This document shows positions 35,483-44,305 of a DNA stretch of 62,700 nucleotides, piece after piece (positions within the stretch are counted from its first letter, which is position 1; every line of letters starts with the position of its first letter). Made by a program: the position numbers and the translations under genes. Source of the stretch: Litorilituus sp. (GTDB lineage Bacteria > Pseudomonadota > Gammaproteobacteria > Enterobacterales > Alteromonadaceae); assembly GCA_030754235.1 (NCBI GenBank), contig JASMAS010000041.1, forward strand, positions 1-62,700. Direction: 5' to 3'. The notes beneath the pieces are model-generated. The model ran no database searches. It was not told where the DNA came from and worked only from the letters and a program-made list of their open reading frames with translations.

Positions 35483-36613
35483 GTGAGTATCGTGTATAAA
35501 ATAATAATAACCTTTGCTTTACTGGTTTTCTCTAGTATTGCAACAGCACAAAGTGACTATAATTTACCTCTAGGTGTAACGGATATAAGTCAAAAGGTCT
35601 ATAACCTACACATGACTATATTTTATGTCTGTATAGCCATTGGCCTAGTAGTATTTGGCTTAATGTTTTTTGCCATGATTAAGCATCGAAAGTCCAAAGG
35701 AGTCAAGGCAGCGCAATTTCATGAAAGCACTTTGATTGAAATCATCTGGACTGTAATACCATTTTTTATTTTAATTGCATTGGCCGTCCCTGCAACACAA
35801 ACGTTAATCGAAATGGAAGACAACTCTAATGCCGACATTACCATTAAAATCACTGGTTCACAGTGGAAATGGCACTATGAATACTTCGATCACGATTTTG
35901 GCTTTTATAGTTTGCTCTCTACTTCACCAGAGCAAATTGCTAATACGAAAGAAAAAGGGGTTAATTATTTATTAGAAGTTGATAAACCCCTAGTACTCCC
36001 TATAAATAAAAAAGTACGATTTTTAGTAACCGCTGATGATGTAATTCATTCTTGGTGGGTTCCTGCGTTTGCAGTAAAGCAAGATGCTAATCCAGGATTT
36101 ATCAATGAGGCTTGGACGCGCATTAATGAGCCGGGTGTATATCGAGGACAATGTGCTGAATTATGCGGCAAAGACCATGGTTTTATGCCGATCGTCGTAG
36201 AGGTTCTCCCTGAAAAAGAATACCAACAATGGTTAGACTCCCAATTATCGAGTGTTCTATTAGCTAAAGAAAAAGAGCAACAGGATCTCAATAGCGGTAT
36301 GACTATGGAAGAAGCAATGACCTTGGGTGAACAGGTTTACCTATCTCTATGTGCTGCATGCCATATGCCTAGCGGAGAGGGTATTCCAGGAGCCTTTCCT
36401 GCTCTAAAAAATAGTAAAATAGCTTTAGGGGATGTTAAAAAGCATATTGATATAGTTGTTAATGGTGTAGAAAAGTCAGCTATGCAAGCATATGGCCAGC
36501 AACTCAGTTTAAAAAAATTAGCAGCTGTTATTACCTACGAAAGAAATGCTTGGGGAAATAATACGGGTGATTTAGTACAAGCTAACGATGTTCAGCAACC
36601 AGCTAACAAATAA
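35483..36613 (+). CDS. ctaC: Cytochrome c oxidase subunit II with fused cytochrome c domain (caa3 type)
   Basis: Subunit II accepts electrons at the binuclear CuA centre. The 376-residue precursor has a signal peptide (ending ATAQS near residue 23) and two membrane helices (about 45-65 and 88-108). It has the CuA site GQCAELCGKDHGFMP with upstream His in DDVIHSWWVP. The extra C-terminal domain carries the heme-c motif CAACH (about 290) and a late Met ligand candidate (SAMQAYGQ). The fusion makes it a caa3-type subunit. The start is GTG at 35483; another GTG at 35492 is possible. Confidence 0.95.
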   Translation: MSIVYKIIITFALLVFSSIATAQSDYNLPLGVTDISQKVYNLHMTIFYVCIAIGLVVFGLMFFAMIKHRKSKGVKAAQFHESTLIEIIWTVIPFFILIALAVPATQTLIEMEDNSNADITIKITGSQWKWHYEYFDHDFGFYSLLSTSPEQIANTKEKGVNYLLEVDKPLVLPINKKVRFLVTADDVIHSWWVPAFAVKQDANPGFINEAWTRINEPGVYRGQCAELCGKDHGFMPIVVEVLPEKEYQQWLDSQLSSVLLAKEKEQQDLNSGMTMEEAMTLGEQVYLSLCAACHMPSGEGIPGAFPALKNSKIALGDVKKHIDIVVNGVEKSAMQAYGQQLSLKKLAAVITYERNAWGNNTGDLVQANDVQQPANK

Positions 36614-36625
36614 GAGGTATTATCG

Positions 36626-38233
36626 ATGAGTACTTTAGTGAAAAATAATAATAAAAAAGCGGATATTGATGACTTTGACCACGCTCATGATGAAAAACCT
36701 AGAGGCATAATGCGTTGGCTTTTAACCACTAACCACAAAGATATAGGCACTTTATATTTAGGGTTTAGCTTACTGATGTTTTTTGTTGGTGGTGCTATGG
36801 CAATGGTTATACGCGCAGAACTTTTTCAACCTGGAATGCAAATTGTTGACCCAAACTTTTTTAATCAAATGACTACCGTTCACGGTCTTATTATGGTTTT
36901 TGGTGCGGTGATGCCCGCATTTGTTGGCTTAGCCAATTGGATGGTCCCTTTAATGATTGGTGCGCCTGATATGGCTTTACCCCGATTAAATAACTGGAGT
37001 TTTTGGATTTTACCCGCGGCTTTTAGTGTACTTATTGCATCATTATTTATGCCTGGCGGAGGGCCAAATTTTGGCTGGACCTTCTACGCCCCACTCTCTA
37101 CTACTTATGCACCTGATAGCACAGCGTTGTTTGTTTTTGCGGTACATATTATGGGAATTTCTTCTATTTTAGGCGCTATAAATATCATAGTGACAATCAT
37201 GAATTTACGAGCACCCGGTATGAGTTACATGAAAATGCCAATGTTTGTATGGACTTGGTTTATTACTGCATTTCTTCTTATTGTTGCCATTCCTGTTTTA
37301 GCAGCAGCGGTTACTATGATACTTACTGACAAGTATTTTGCGACTAGCTTTTTTTCTGCCGCAGGTGGTGGAGACCCGGTACTGTTTCAACATATATTTT
37401 GGTTTTTTGGTCACCCTGAGGTGTACATTATGATACTGCCTTCGTTTGGTATTATCTCGACCATTATACCTGCATTTTCTCGTAAAAAGCTCTTTGGCTA
37501 TTCATCTATGGTATATGCAACCGCATCAATAGCACTGTTATCTTTTGTGGTTTGGGCTCACCATATGTTTACTACAGGTATGCCATTAGCAGCCGAACTT
37601 TTTTTCATGTACAGCACAATATTAATTGCTGTCCCAACAGGTGTAAAAGTATTTAATTGGGTAGCAACTATGTGGCGTGGGGCTATCAGTTTTGAAGTAC
37701 CCATGCTTTTTGCTATTGCTTTTATCATACTCTTTACCATAGGTGGATTTTCGGGGTTGATGCTAGGCATAACACCATTAGATTTCCAATACCATGATAC
37801 CTATTTTGTTGTTGCTCATTTTCACTACGTATTAGTGACAGGTGCGATATTCTCTATTATGGCAGGGGCTTATTTTTGGTTACCTAAATGGACGGGTTAT
37901 ATGTACGATGAGCGTTTAGCTAAATTGCATTTCTGGTTATCGTTAATTTCTGTCAATATATTATTCTTTCCTATGCACTTTCTTGGTCTTGCAGGCATGC
38001 CTAGACGAATACCTGATTATGCCTTGCAATTTGCAGACTTTAATCAACTAGTTAGTCTAGGTGGTTTTGCATTTGGCATATCACAGTTACTGTTTGTCGT
38101 TGTTGTAGTCAAATGTGTTCGCGGTGGAGCTAAAGCACAAGAAAAACCTTGGGATGGCGCAGAAGGATTCGAATGGGAATTACCCTCGCCTGTGCCTTAC
38201 CATACCTTTAGCACACCACCTAAAGTAAAATAG
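36626..38233 (+). CDS. ctaD: Cytochrome c oxidase subunit I
   Basis: This is the catalytic subunit with heme a, heme a3 and CuB. Its 535 residues have about 12 membrane helices. Visible sites are the heme a His in MTTVHGLIMVF, the cross-linked CuB/K-channel region WFFGHPEVYIMILPSFG, the CuB histidine pair HHMFTTG, and the heme a3/heme a histidines in HDTYFVVAHFHYVL. The start follows ctaC by 12 bases. Confidence 0.98.
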   Translation: MSTLVKNNNKKADIDDFDHAHDEKPRGIMRWLLTTNHKDIGTLYLGFSLLMFFVGGAMAMVIRAELFQPGMQIVDPNFFNQMTTVHGLIMVFGAVMPAFVGLANWMVPLMIGAPDMALPRLNNWSFWILPAAFSVLIASLFMPGGGPNFGWTFYAPLSTTYAPDSTALFVFAVHIMGISSILGAINIIVTIMNLRAPGMSYMKMPMFVWTWFITAFLLIVAIPVLAAAVTMILTDKYFATSFFSAAGGGDPVLFQHIFWFFGHPEVYIMILPSFGIISTIIPAFSRKKLFGYSSMVYATASIALLSFVVWAHHMFTTGMPLAAELFFMYSTILIAVPTGVKVFNWVATMWRGAISFEVPMLFAIAFIILFTIGGFSGLMLGITPLDFQYHDTYFVVAHFHYVLVTGAIFSIMAGAYFWLPKWTGYMYDERLAKLHFWLSLISVNILFFPMHFLGLAGMPRRIPDYALQFADFNQLVSLGGFAFGISQLLFVVVVVKCVRGGAKAQEKPWDGAEGFEWELPSPVPYHTFSTPPKVK

Positions 38234-38244
38234 TTGGGTTAAAA

Positions 38245-38802
38245 ATGTCTGACAAAACTTTAGTACATAAAAAAAACAACCAATTAATTGCTAAACTTGT
38301 CTCAGTAGTAATGCTGATGTTTTTATTTGGTTATGCTTTAGTACCTTTATATGATGTTTTTTGTGATATCACTGGCATTAATGGTCGTCGCTTTGTTCAA
38401 TCGACACCACAAATTTCGGGGCTTAATGAATCAAGGCTAATAAATCTTCAGTTTACTACCTCGGTAGCACCCGATATGCCATGGAAATTTAGCCCCATGA
38501 CCAAAACTATTGAAGTACATCCTGGAGAAAATAAGGTGGTCAAGTTTAGTGCTACCAATATTAGCCCTAACACTGTGGTAGGCCAAGCAATACCCTCTGT
38601 TTCACCCGGAATAGCCTCATTATATTTAAACAAAGTAGAGTGTTTTTGCTTTAACCGACAAGAATTAAAAGCAGGTGAGCAAGTTGAAATGGGGCTGAGT
38701 TTTTTTATTTCTTCTGACATACCTGAAGATATTAATACACTGACCTTATCTTACACTTTATTCAATGTAACAGCAGTAAACCAAAATAAACAACCTATTT
38801 AA
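38245..38802 (+). CDS. ctaG: Cytochrome c oxidase assembly protein CtaG/Cox11
   Basis: Cox11 inserts copper into the CuB site of subunit I. The 185-residue protein has one N-terminal membrane anchor (about 15-38) and a periplasmic domain. The copper-binding CFCF motif is present (VECFCFNRQEL), with its family partner YDVFCDITGINGR near the anchor. It lies 11 bases after ctaD. Confidence 0.95.
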   Translation: MSDKTLVHKKNNQLIAKLVSVVMLMFLFGYALVPLYDVFCDITGINGRRFVQSTPQISGLNESRLINLQFTTSVAPDMPWKFSPMTKTIEVHPGENKVVKFSATNISPNTVVGQAIPSVSPGIASLYLNKVECFCFNRQELKAGEQVEMGLSFFISSDIPEDINTLTLSYTLFNVTAVNQNKQPI

Positions 38803-38825
38803 AATAGGCAGTAAGGAGTATTGGA

Positions 38826-39701
38826 ATGAGTGAAAAACCGATTAATTATTATGTTCCTAGTCAAAGTATTTGGCCTACCTTAGGTGCCTTAGGGTTACTT
38901 TTTACCGTGATTGGTGCTGGTATGTCTGTTCAACAATTAGGGAGTAACTCCAGTAGTGGTGGCTGGATCTTAACGTTAGGTTTTATTGTCATACTCGTGA
39001 TGATGTTTGGTTGGTTTAATGATGTTATTGATGAATCTCAGGCCAATTTATACAGTGAGCAAATGGACAGATCTTTTCGTCAAAGTATGACTTGGTTTAT
39101 TATTTCTGAAGTGATGTTTTTTGCTGCTTTTTTTGGTGCATTATTTTATGTACGCAATATTGCAATACCTTGGCTTGGCGGAGCCTCTAATAACGCCATG
39201 ACTAATCTAGTTTTATGGCCTAATTTTGAAGCCATTTGGCCATTAACCACAACACCTGACGGTGTAAAAACGCAAGCTATGCCCTGGCATGGTCTTCCAC
39301 TAATTAACACTATTATATTATTAACTTCCTCAGTTACATTGCATTTTTCTCATATTGCTTTAGAGAAGAAAAATCGTGGTCAGCTAACTATTTTCTTAGC
39401 GATAACCCTAGTATTAGGTATCAGTTTTATTATGTTTCAAGGACAAGAGTATGTTGAAGCCTATCAACATATGGGGTTGACATTAAGTGCAGGAGTTTAC
39501 GGTAATACTTTTTTCTTATTGACTGGCTTTCATGGGCTCCATGTAACTATTGGCAGTATAATGCTTGCAGTAATGTTATTTCGGGTAATTAAAGGGCACT
39601 TTACACCAGAAAACCATTTTGCCTTTCAAGCAACAAGTTGGTATTGGCACTTTGTCGATGTGGTGTGGTTAGGACTTTTCTTTTTTGTTTACATCATTTA
39701 A
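38826..39701 (+). CDS. ctaE: Cytochrome c oxidase subunit III
   Basis: The 291-residue protein has seven predicted membrane helices and the subunit III signatures FIISEVMFFAAFFGALFY, GNTFFLLTGFHGLHVTIG and ATSWYWHFVDVVWLGLF. Subunit III stabilises the catalytic core and proton uptake. The stop is followed immediately by the opposite-strand DUF2909 gene. Confidence 0.97.
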   Translation: MSEKPINYYVPSQSIWPTLGALGLLFTVIGAGMSVQQLGSNSSSGGWILTLGFIVILVMMFGWFNDVIDESQANLYSEQMDRSFRQSMTWFIISEVMFFAAFFGALFYVRNIAIPWLGGASNNAMTNLVLWPNFEAIWPLTTTPDGVKTQAMPWHGLPLINTIILLTSSVTLHFSHIALEKKNRGQLTIFLAITLVLGISFIMFQGQEYVEAYQHMGLTLSAGVYGNTFFLLTGFHGLHVTIGSIMLAVMLFRVIKGHFTPENHFAFQATSWYWHFVDVVWLGLFFFVYII

Positions 39702-39911
39702 TCAATAAGGTTTAGGATTTGGTGTTAAAAATCCTAAGCTAATTGAGAAAAGTATTATAAATAAAATAGCTAGAGACAGAAATAGCCTTCTTCCAAGGTA
39801 TTTAGACATTGATATTTTAGGATTTTTTTCTTGCATGATTTTTAATGCTGTAAATAAGCTATAGATGACAAAAATAAACAAGCAAATAAGTAGTAACTTT
39901 ATTATGTTCAT
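39702..39911 (-). CDS. DUF2909 small twin-TM protein
   Basis: The 69-residue protein has two membrane helices (about 4-22 and 46-64) around a basic loop (SKYLGRRLF). DUF2909 genes sit on the opposite strand after ctaE in many gammaproteobacterial cox operons, exactly as here. An assembly role is likely from context, but its function is unknown. Confidence 0.78.
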   Translation of the reverse strand: MNIIKLLLICLFIFVIYSLFTALKIMQEKNPKISMSKYLGRRLFLSLAILFIILFSISLGFLTPNPKPY

Positions 39912-39949
39912 TTACTGACTCTGTTCTATGGTTAATAACCTGAGGCTAT

Positions 39950-40714
39950 ATGAAAAGTCGTGTTAAAGCAACCGTCAAGCTAAGTTCTATTTTAATGAGC
40001 TTATTAGTGGGCTTACTAGTAATTATATTGATTAATTTGGGGTTCTGGCAGTTAGATCGAGCTAAAGAAAAACAGCACTACTTATTATTAATGGCACAGC
40101 GCGCAAAAGGGCCTGAAAAAAAGCTTATTGAACTCAACTTAAATGACCTTGATTTTTGGCAGGTTCGCGTTAAAGGTAAATTATTACATGATTACACTTT
40201 TTTGTTAGATAACCAGGTTCAAAATAAAAAAGTTGGCTATCAAGTTGTGGTGCCATTTTTAACGCACTCTTCGGTACTACTGGTTAATCTAGGCTGGGTT
40301 GCTGACAACGAAAACCGCCAAGCATTACCTCCTTTACAGCAGTGGTTAGGCGTTATTGAGCTAACAGGTAGTATGTATCAACCTAAAGTTAATCCATTTT
40401 CACTACCAGCACCAAATACACCACAATGGCCAAAGCTAGTTTCGCAGTTAACCCCCGAAGAATTAAAGAAAAGTTTATTACCTTATATCAATGAAAAAAA
40501 ACTGTTTCCAGCAGTGCTTAGACTGTCAGAAAAATCTGATATTGGTTACGAAAAAAAATGGCGTTGGAGCAACATGCCACCTGAAAAACATACGGCTTAT
40601 GCTGTACAGTGGTTTTGTTTAGCTGCAATGTTGCTTTTGTTATTTTTTGCACATTGGAGAAAGAATTCACTAAAACAAAGGGTCGATGACAATGAAACAA
40701 AAGATAGAGCCTAA
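39950..40714 (+). CDS. SURF1-family oxidase assembly protein
   Basis: SURF1 helps deliver heme A to subunit I. The 254-residue protein has two membrane helices near the ends (about 15-35 and 222-240). It carries the family segments NLGFWQLDRAKEKQ, LLDNQVQNKKVGYQVVVPF, LVNLGWV and HTAYAVQWFCLAAM. Its 3' end overlaps the next gene by 29 bases. Confidence 0.92.
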   Translation: MKSRVKATVKLSSILMSLLVGLLVIILINLGFWQLDRAKEKQHYLLLMAQRAKGPEKKLIELNLNDLDFWQVRVKGKLLHDYTFLLDNQVQNKKVGYQVVVPFLTHSSVLLVNLGWVADNENRQALPPLQQWLGVIELTGSMYQPKVNPFSLPAPNTPQWPKLVSQLTPEELKKSLLPYINEKKLFPAVLRLSEKSDIGYEKKWRWSNMPPEKHTAYAVQWFCLAAMLLLLFFAHWRKNSLKQRVDDNETKDRA

Positions 40715-41258
40715 TAACAAACAGCTTGTGAGAAAAAAACCACTTTTGAGCATTTTTTTTGTTTTTCTATTACCACTAATACTAGCTAAAATCATGCTAA
40801 ATCAAGGGATAAGTGGTAAGATAATAACGAAAGGAGGTGAATTAATCAGACCAATAACAGGTTATCAGCAACTTAACTTAACTAACCCAAAACCCGAAAG
40901 TTGGCAATTAGTTTATGTGACTTTAGACTCTTGTGAACTGCCATGCAAAAATAGTCTATATAACATACAACAAGTATGGCAAGCTTTAGGGGCTGAAATG
41001 CCAAGAGTAAAACTGATTGTTAAAGGAAAATCTCATGCTGCCTTTTCTTCTAAAGATATCCAATGGAAACTGTTTCATGTAGAAGAAAAAGAAAACATAT
41101 CTTGGGTAGATTTTGCTGGGGAAGTGTTGATAGTTGATCCCCAAGGAAATTTTGTCATGCGTTACTTATTTGATGATAACAAACAGCAATCATTGGCTGA
41201 AGCAGGAAATATGTTAAAGGATATTAAACGACTATTAAAACTGTCCCGAATAGGTTAG
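40686..41258 (+). CDS. Sco-like thioredoxin-fold oxidase assembly protein
   Basis: The 190-residue protein has one N-terminal membrane anchor (about 20-38) and a periplasmic domain resembling a minimal thioredoxin fold. YVTLDSCELPCKNSL contains CxxxC, the copper-site spacing of Sco1 (CPDIC in the neighbouring sco). The typical Sco distal His is not obvious: FHVEEKEN is the only candidate region. Genes like this sit between SURF1 and ctaA/ctaB in many cox clusters. A copper or thiol-redox role in CuA assembly is inferred. The start may be ATG at 40686 or 40692; both lie inside the SURF1 gene. Confidence 0.72.
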   Translation: MTMKQKIEPNNKQLVRKKPLLSIFFVFLLPLILAKIMLNQGISGKIITKGGELIRPITGYQQLNLTNPKPESWQLVYVTLDSCELPCKNSLYNIQQVWQALGAEMPRVKLIVKGKSHAAFSSKDIQWKLFHVEEKENISWVDFAGEVLIVDPQGNFVMRYLFDDNKQQSLAEAGNMLKDIKRLLKLSRIG

Positions 41259-41266
41259 GAGGCGAT

Positions 41267-42169
41267 ATGAGTAAGTATGCACAGTCTTTACCCACAGTTG
41301 TAAGTCATAGGTCAAACTGGAGAGATTATTATTATTTAACTAAACCCAAGGTGATTTTATTATTACTTTTAACTGCATTAGTTGGCATGTGTTTAGCCGT
41401 AGAAGGGTTCCCTCCACTGTTTAAAGTAACCTTCGCAAGTTTAGGCATTGGCCTTTTGGCGGCTAGCGGTGCTGTTTTTAATCATTGCATTGACCATAAT
41501 ATAGATTGCAAAATGGCTAGAACTCATAAAAGACCTATACCGCAAGGAAATGTGACTATATATCAAGCTGTCACTTTTGCCATTAGTTTATCACTATCAG
41601 GCTTTATTGTTCTGTGGTATTTAATTAACCCATTAACTGCAGTATTAACCTTTATATCTATGCTCGGCTATGCCGTTCTCTACACGTTATGGCTAAAACG
41701 AGCTACCCCACAAAACGTAGTTATTGGCGGAATTGCCGGTGCAGCACCACCATTACTGGGTTGGACCGCGATAACAGGGCAATTTGACGGTAATGCTTTA
41801 TTATTGGTAATGATTATTTTCACTTGGACACCTCCACATTTCTGGGCTCTTGCTATTGATCGTTACCAAGACTATAAAAAAACGGGTTTACCTATGTTAC
41901 CTATTACTCATGGTATTGAATTGACTAAAACCATGATTTTACTTTACACTTTGTTATTAACGTTAGTTTGTTTATTGCCATTTTTAACAGGATTATGTGG
42001 TCATTTATATTTAGTAGGTTCCTTAGTAGTTAATAGTCGCTTCGTTATATTGGCTTGGCAACTTAAATTCTCTCCGCAAAAACGCAGTGCTATTTCAGTG
42101 TTTAAATTTTCAATTTATCATTTAATGCTACTCTTTTTTATTTTATTAGCGGATCATTACTTGGTATAA
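41267..42169 (+). CDS. ctaB: Protoheme IX farnesyltransferase (heme O synthase)
   Basis: This UbiA-family enzyme adds a farnesyl group to protoheme to give heme O, the substrate of CtaA. The 300-residue protein has about nine membrane segments, the prenyl-diphosphate motif NHCIDHNIDCKMARTHKRP, and the second Asp motif region DRYQDYKKTGLPMLP. It starts 8 bases after the Sco-like gene behind an AGGAGG ribosome site. It is equivalent to cyoE. Confidence 0.95.
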   Translation: MSKYAQSLPTVVSHRSNWRDYYYLTKPKVILLLLLTALVGMCLAVEGFPPLFKVTFASLGIGLLAASGAVFNHCIDHNIDCKMARTHKRPIPQGNVTIYQAVTFAISLSLSGFIVLWYLINPLTAVLTFISMLGYAVLYTLWLKRATPQNVVIGGIAGAAPPLLGWTAITGQFDGNALLLVMIIFTWTPPHFWALAIDRYQDYKKTGLPMLPITHGIELTKTMILLYTLLLTLVCLLPFLTGLCGHLYLVGSLVVNSRFVILAWQLKFSPQKRSAISVFKFSIYHLMLLFFILLADHYLV

Positions 42170-42172
42170 CAT

Positions 42173-42817
42173 ATGTTTAAAAAGCTTTTAATAGTCTTTA
42201 GTGTCTCTATTTTTTGTCTAGTCGCTTATAGTTACTGGGACAATAATAAAACTACCTCTTCAGCGTCTCTTTCAGCATTTGCAAGAGTCGTTACACCCGC
42301 TAAAAATATAGATGAATTTGCGCTAAACGAATCAAGTAAGAGAATTTTCAACAATGACTCATTAAGAGGTCGATGGAGTTTTGTGTTCTTAGGTTATACC
42401 CATTGCCCTGATATTTGTCCTACAACATTGGCTCGATTTAGCGCCATATACCCTCAGCTGAAACAACTAGCTAAAGTACAGCTAGTATTTATTTCTGCTG
42501 ATCCACTACGTGATAATGTTGACGATCTACACAGTTATGTTAGCTATTTTTCTGATGAGTTTCGCGGCGTAACAGCGAGCCATAATAAGCTATATCCTTT
42601 CACTCAAGCTCTTTACTTGCCTTATACTATAGTCGCTGAAAAAAAATCGGAACAATACTCGGTTGGTCACAGCGCTTCTATTGCTTTAATCGACCCCGAA
42701 GGAAAATTACATGCCATTTTTAAACCTTCATACAACGTAGGTGATATTCCTATTATCAATATGCAGCAATTAGTTAAAGATTTTAACTTAATACTCAATC
42801 AGGCAAAACCCAGCTAA
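42173..42817 (+). CDS. SCO1/SenC copper-delivery protein
   Basis: The 214-residue protein has an N-terminal membrane anchor (about 4-22) and the Sco thioredoxin fold. The copper-binding cysteines are in GYTHCPDICPTTL, and the distal His is in YSVGHSASIALID. It matures the CuA site of subunit II. It starts 3 bases after ctaB. Its 3' end overlaps the opposite-strand DUF2970 gene by 23 bases. Confidence 0.93.
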   Translation: MFKKLLIVFSVSIFCLVAYSYWDNNKTTSSASLSAFARVVTPAKNIDEFALNESSKRIFNNDSLRGRWSFVFLGYTHCPDICPTTLARFSAIYPQLKQLAKVQLVFISADPLRDNVDDLHSYVSYFSDEFRGVTASHNKLYPFTQALYLPYTIVAEKKSEQYSVGHSASIALIDPEGKLHAIFKPSYNVGDIPIINMQQLVKDFNLILNQAKPS

Positions 42818-42986
42818 CTAGAGCAAGAATAATAAGTATCAAGGTTAAGGTTATGAGTAAGCCGACAAAAATAAATGTAATTAAATTCCCTTGGCTAAAA
42901 TCTCGATGACGTGTTTTATCGTTTTGAACACCAAAAAAAGCGGAAACCACACTTAATATGACTTGCCATAAAGTAAGGTTTATCAT
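42795..42986 (-). CDS. DUF2970 small membrane protein
   Basis: This 63-residue protein has the phrase LWQVILSVVSAFFGVQNDK, typical of DUF2970, followed by a basic linker and one membrane helix (about 37-60). Members accompany cox genes in proteobacteria; the function is unknown. It is convergent with sco with a 23-base overlap. Confidence 0.75.
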   Translation of the reverse strand: MINLTLWQVILSVVSAFFGVQNDKTRHRDFSQGNLITFIFVGLLITLTLILIILALVSWVLPD

Positions 42987-43085
42987 TGGCTTTACCTATT
43001 CATTAACTTTTACGATACGAGTGAGTAGTAGTTGGTATCACTCAATAATTTTCCTAGATACCACTATGTCTTTCAAAACGGTAAC

Positions 43086-43604
43086 TTAATGGTGATGCTC
43101 TGCAGTGGCGTTTGTGTTATTTTTATCATGGCTATTTCTCACTGTTACAATAACTTCAATGTTACCTTTTTTTGCAAACGTTAAGTGTAAAGGAAATTGT
43201 TGACCTGCTTTTAACTGTGACTGTAAAGAAATCAACATCAAATGATATCCGCCTGGTTCAAAGTAAAAGCTTTGATTAGCTTTTACATCGATAAAATGCT
43301 GTTGCTCCATCATAAGGTGATCACCATGATGAATGCTTTTGTGCAAAGTGACTTGCTTTGCTACTGGGCTATGAGCAGCTAAAATACGATCATTTATATT
43401 GCTATTATTATCAATTGTTAAATAAACCGCTCCGTTTGGTGTGATGGGAGGTAAGGCTCTAGACCAAGCAGAGTGAACATTTATGCTTTTCGTATTTTTC
43501 TGCTCAACGTTTTTGAATGTAGAGTTGTCGTTATATGCTAAGCTTGGCTTTATTAGAGAAAATGTAGCACACACAAAAATGATAATTATTGTTTTCATAT
43601 CCAT
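43086..43604 (-). CDS. Periplasmic copper chaperone PCu(A)C
   Basis: The 172-residue exported protein of the PCuAC family has a signal peptide ending near residue 23 (PSLAYND). The Cu(I) site is formed by His and Met residues in AAHSPVAKQVTLHKSIHHGDHLMM and GGYHLMLISL (key residues H, M; split by the family's H-x10-M-x21-H-x-M pattern). The C-terminus is His-rich (EHHH). PCuAC delivers copper to Sco and CuA, which fits its place beside the cox operon. The start at 43604 has GAGG upstream. Confidence 0.88.
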   Translation of the reverse strand: MDMKTIIIIFVCATFSLIKPSLAYNDNSTFKNVEQKNTKSINVHSAWSRALPPITPNGAVYLTIDNNSNINDRILAAHSPVAKQVTLHKSIHHGDHLMMEQQHFIDVKANQSFYFEPGGYHLMLISLQSQLKAGQQFPLHLTFAKKGNIEVIVTVRNSHDKNNTNATAEHHH

Positions 43605-43782
43605 GATAATACCTCAGAAATTGGCAGCTTTTCGCTGTAATCTTTTTAGTCATTAATAAATAATAACCAAACAAAAAAATATATTCTACAGTTTTGCTGT
43701 GCTTCGATGATGTTTGTATTGAGCTGAGGAATATATCATATTTCAGTATGAATTTAATCACAAAACAATCTTAAATTATTCA

Positions 43783-43881
43783 TTAATACCAATGCTAGTA
43801 AGCTAGTGATCAATTATCAATTAGGCTGAATATTCAAAAACAAAACGCTTTATTGTGTAATGGCTAGCTATTGGGATTAAA
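43783..43881. mobile_element. Possible tiny MITE
   Basis: TTAATACCAATGCTAG at the left (43783-43798) resembles, in reverse complement, the right end near 43864-43881 (CTAGCTATTGGGATTAA), with one base inserted and one changed. The interior is non-coding. Only one copy is seen in the window, so this is weak. Confidence 0.3.
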
Positions 43882-43939
43882 AGTAACGACATTATTAAAA
43901 TATTTAGTCCATTTAGCGGCAGTTGCTCTTTCGAAATTA

Positions 43940-44076
43940 CTTTTGCAGCGAATTATTTTGTATTTATACAAGGTAGAGGCTTTGTCATGTGGTTGTTGCA
44001 CATAAAAAGACGATAACGAAGTAAAAATGTCCAACATACACTGTTTGAAGGATTTGGCTAAAACCATTGTATTCTT
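43940..44076. repeat. Dispersed repeat, copy A
   Basis: Over roughly 135 bases this aligns with 53296-53432 in the same orientation and with equal spacing. Shared blocks are GTCAT.TGGTT, AAAAAG.CGATAACG, a CTGT..GAAGG.TT.GG.TAAAA run and AAA between. The copies have diverged by many substitutions. Both carry a short minus-strand open frame containing SxFY and a polar tail, so a decayed coding element cannot be excluded. Confidence 0.6.
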
Positions 44077-44305
44077 TGTTGAGGTGTATTTGCTTAGAAT
44101 GACTAGGCTACACACTTCTTGCTGCAACTAAAATGCTTTTATCACAAACAAAATTTAACCCTGAAAGATAAACAGATGTAGAATGGTCACAAATTTATTT
44201 GTATTGCTAGTATGTTGTCCTGCTTGCCAAAAAGTATCTACAGCCATTTAAACAAAGCACATAGCATGCAAGCTTACATTAGCCAATATTATCATAACGG
44301 CTAAT

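Larger units (their letters stand above)
43605..44305. other. 0.7-kb gene-free region with repeats
   Basis: I find no supported gene. The 76-codon (43531-43761) and 87-codon (43864-44127) minus-strand frames look spurious. The region holds a small inverted-repeat element (43783-43881) and a copy of a dispersed repeat shared with 53296-53440. Confidence 0.5.

Noticed and set aside
43576-43600. Fur-box-like AATGATAATTATT
   Set aside because: It lies inside the PCu(A)C signal-peptide codons (run of Ile), so chance is likely, and the gene is copper-related.
43864-44127. 87-codon minus-strand ORF in the 43.6-44.3 kb gap
   Set aside because: It overlies a dispersed repeat. Comparison with the second copy shows little amino-acid conservation.
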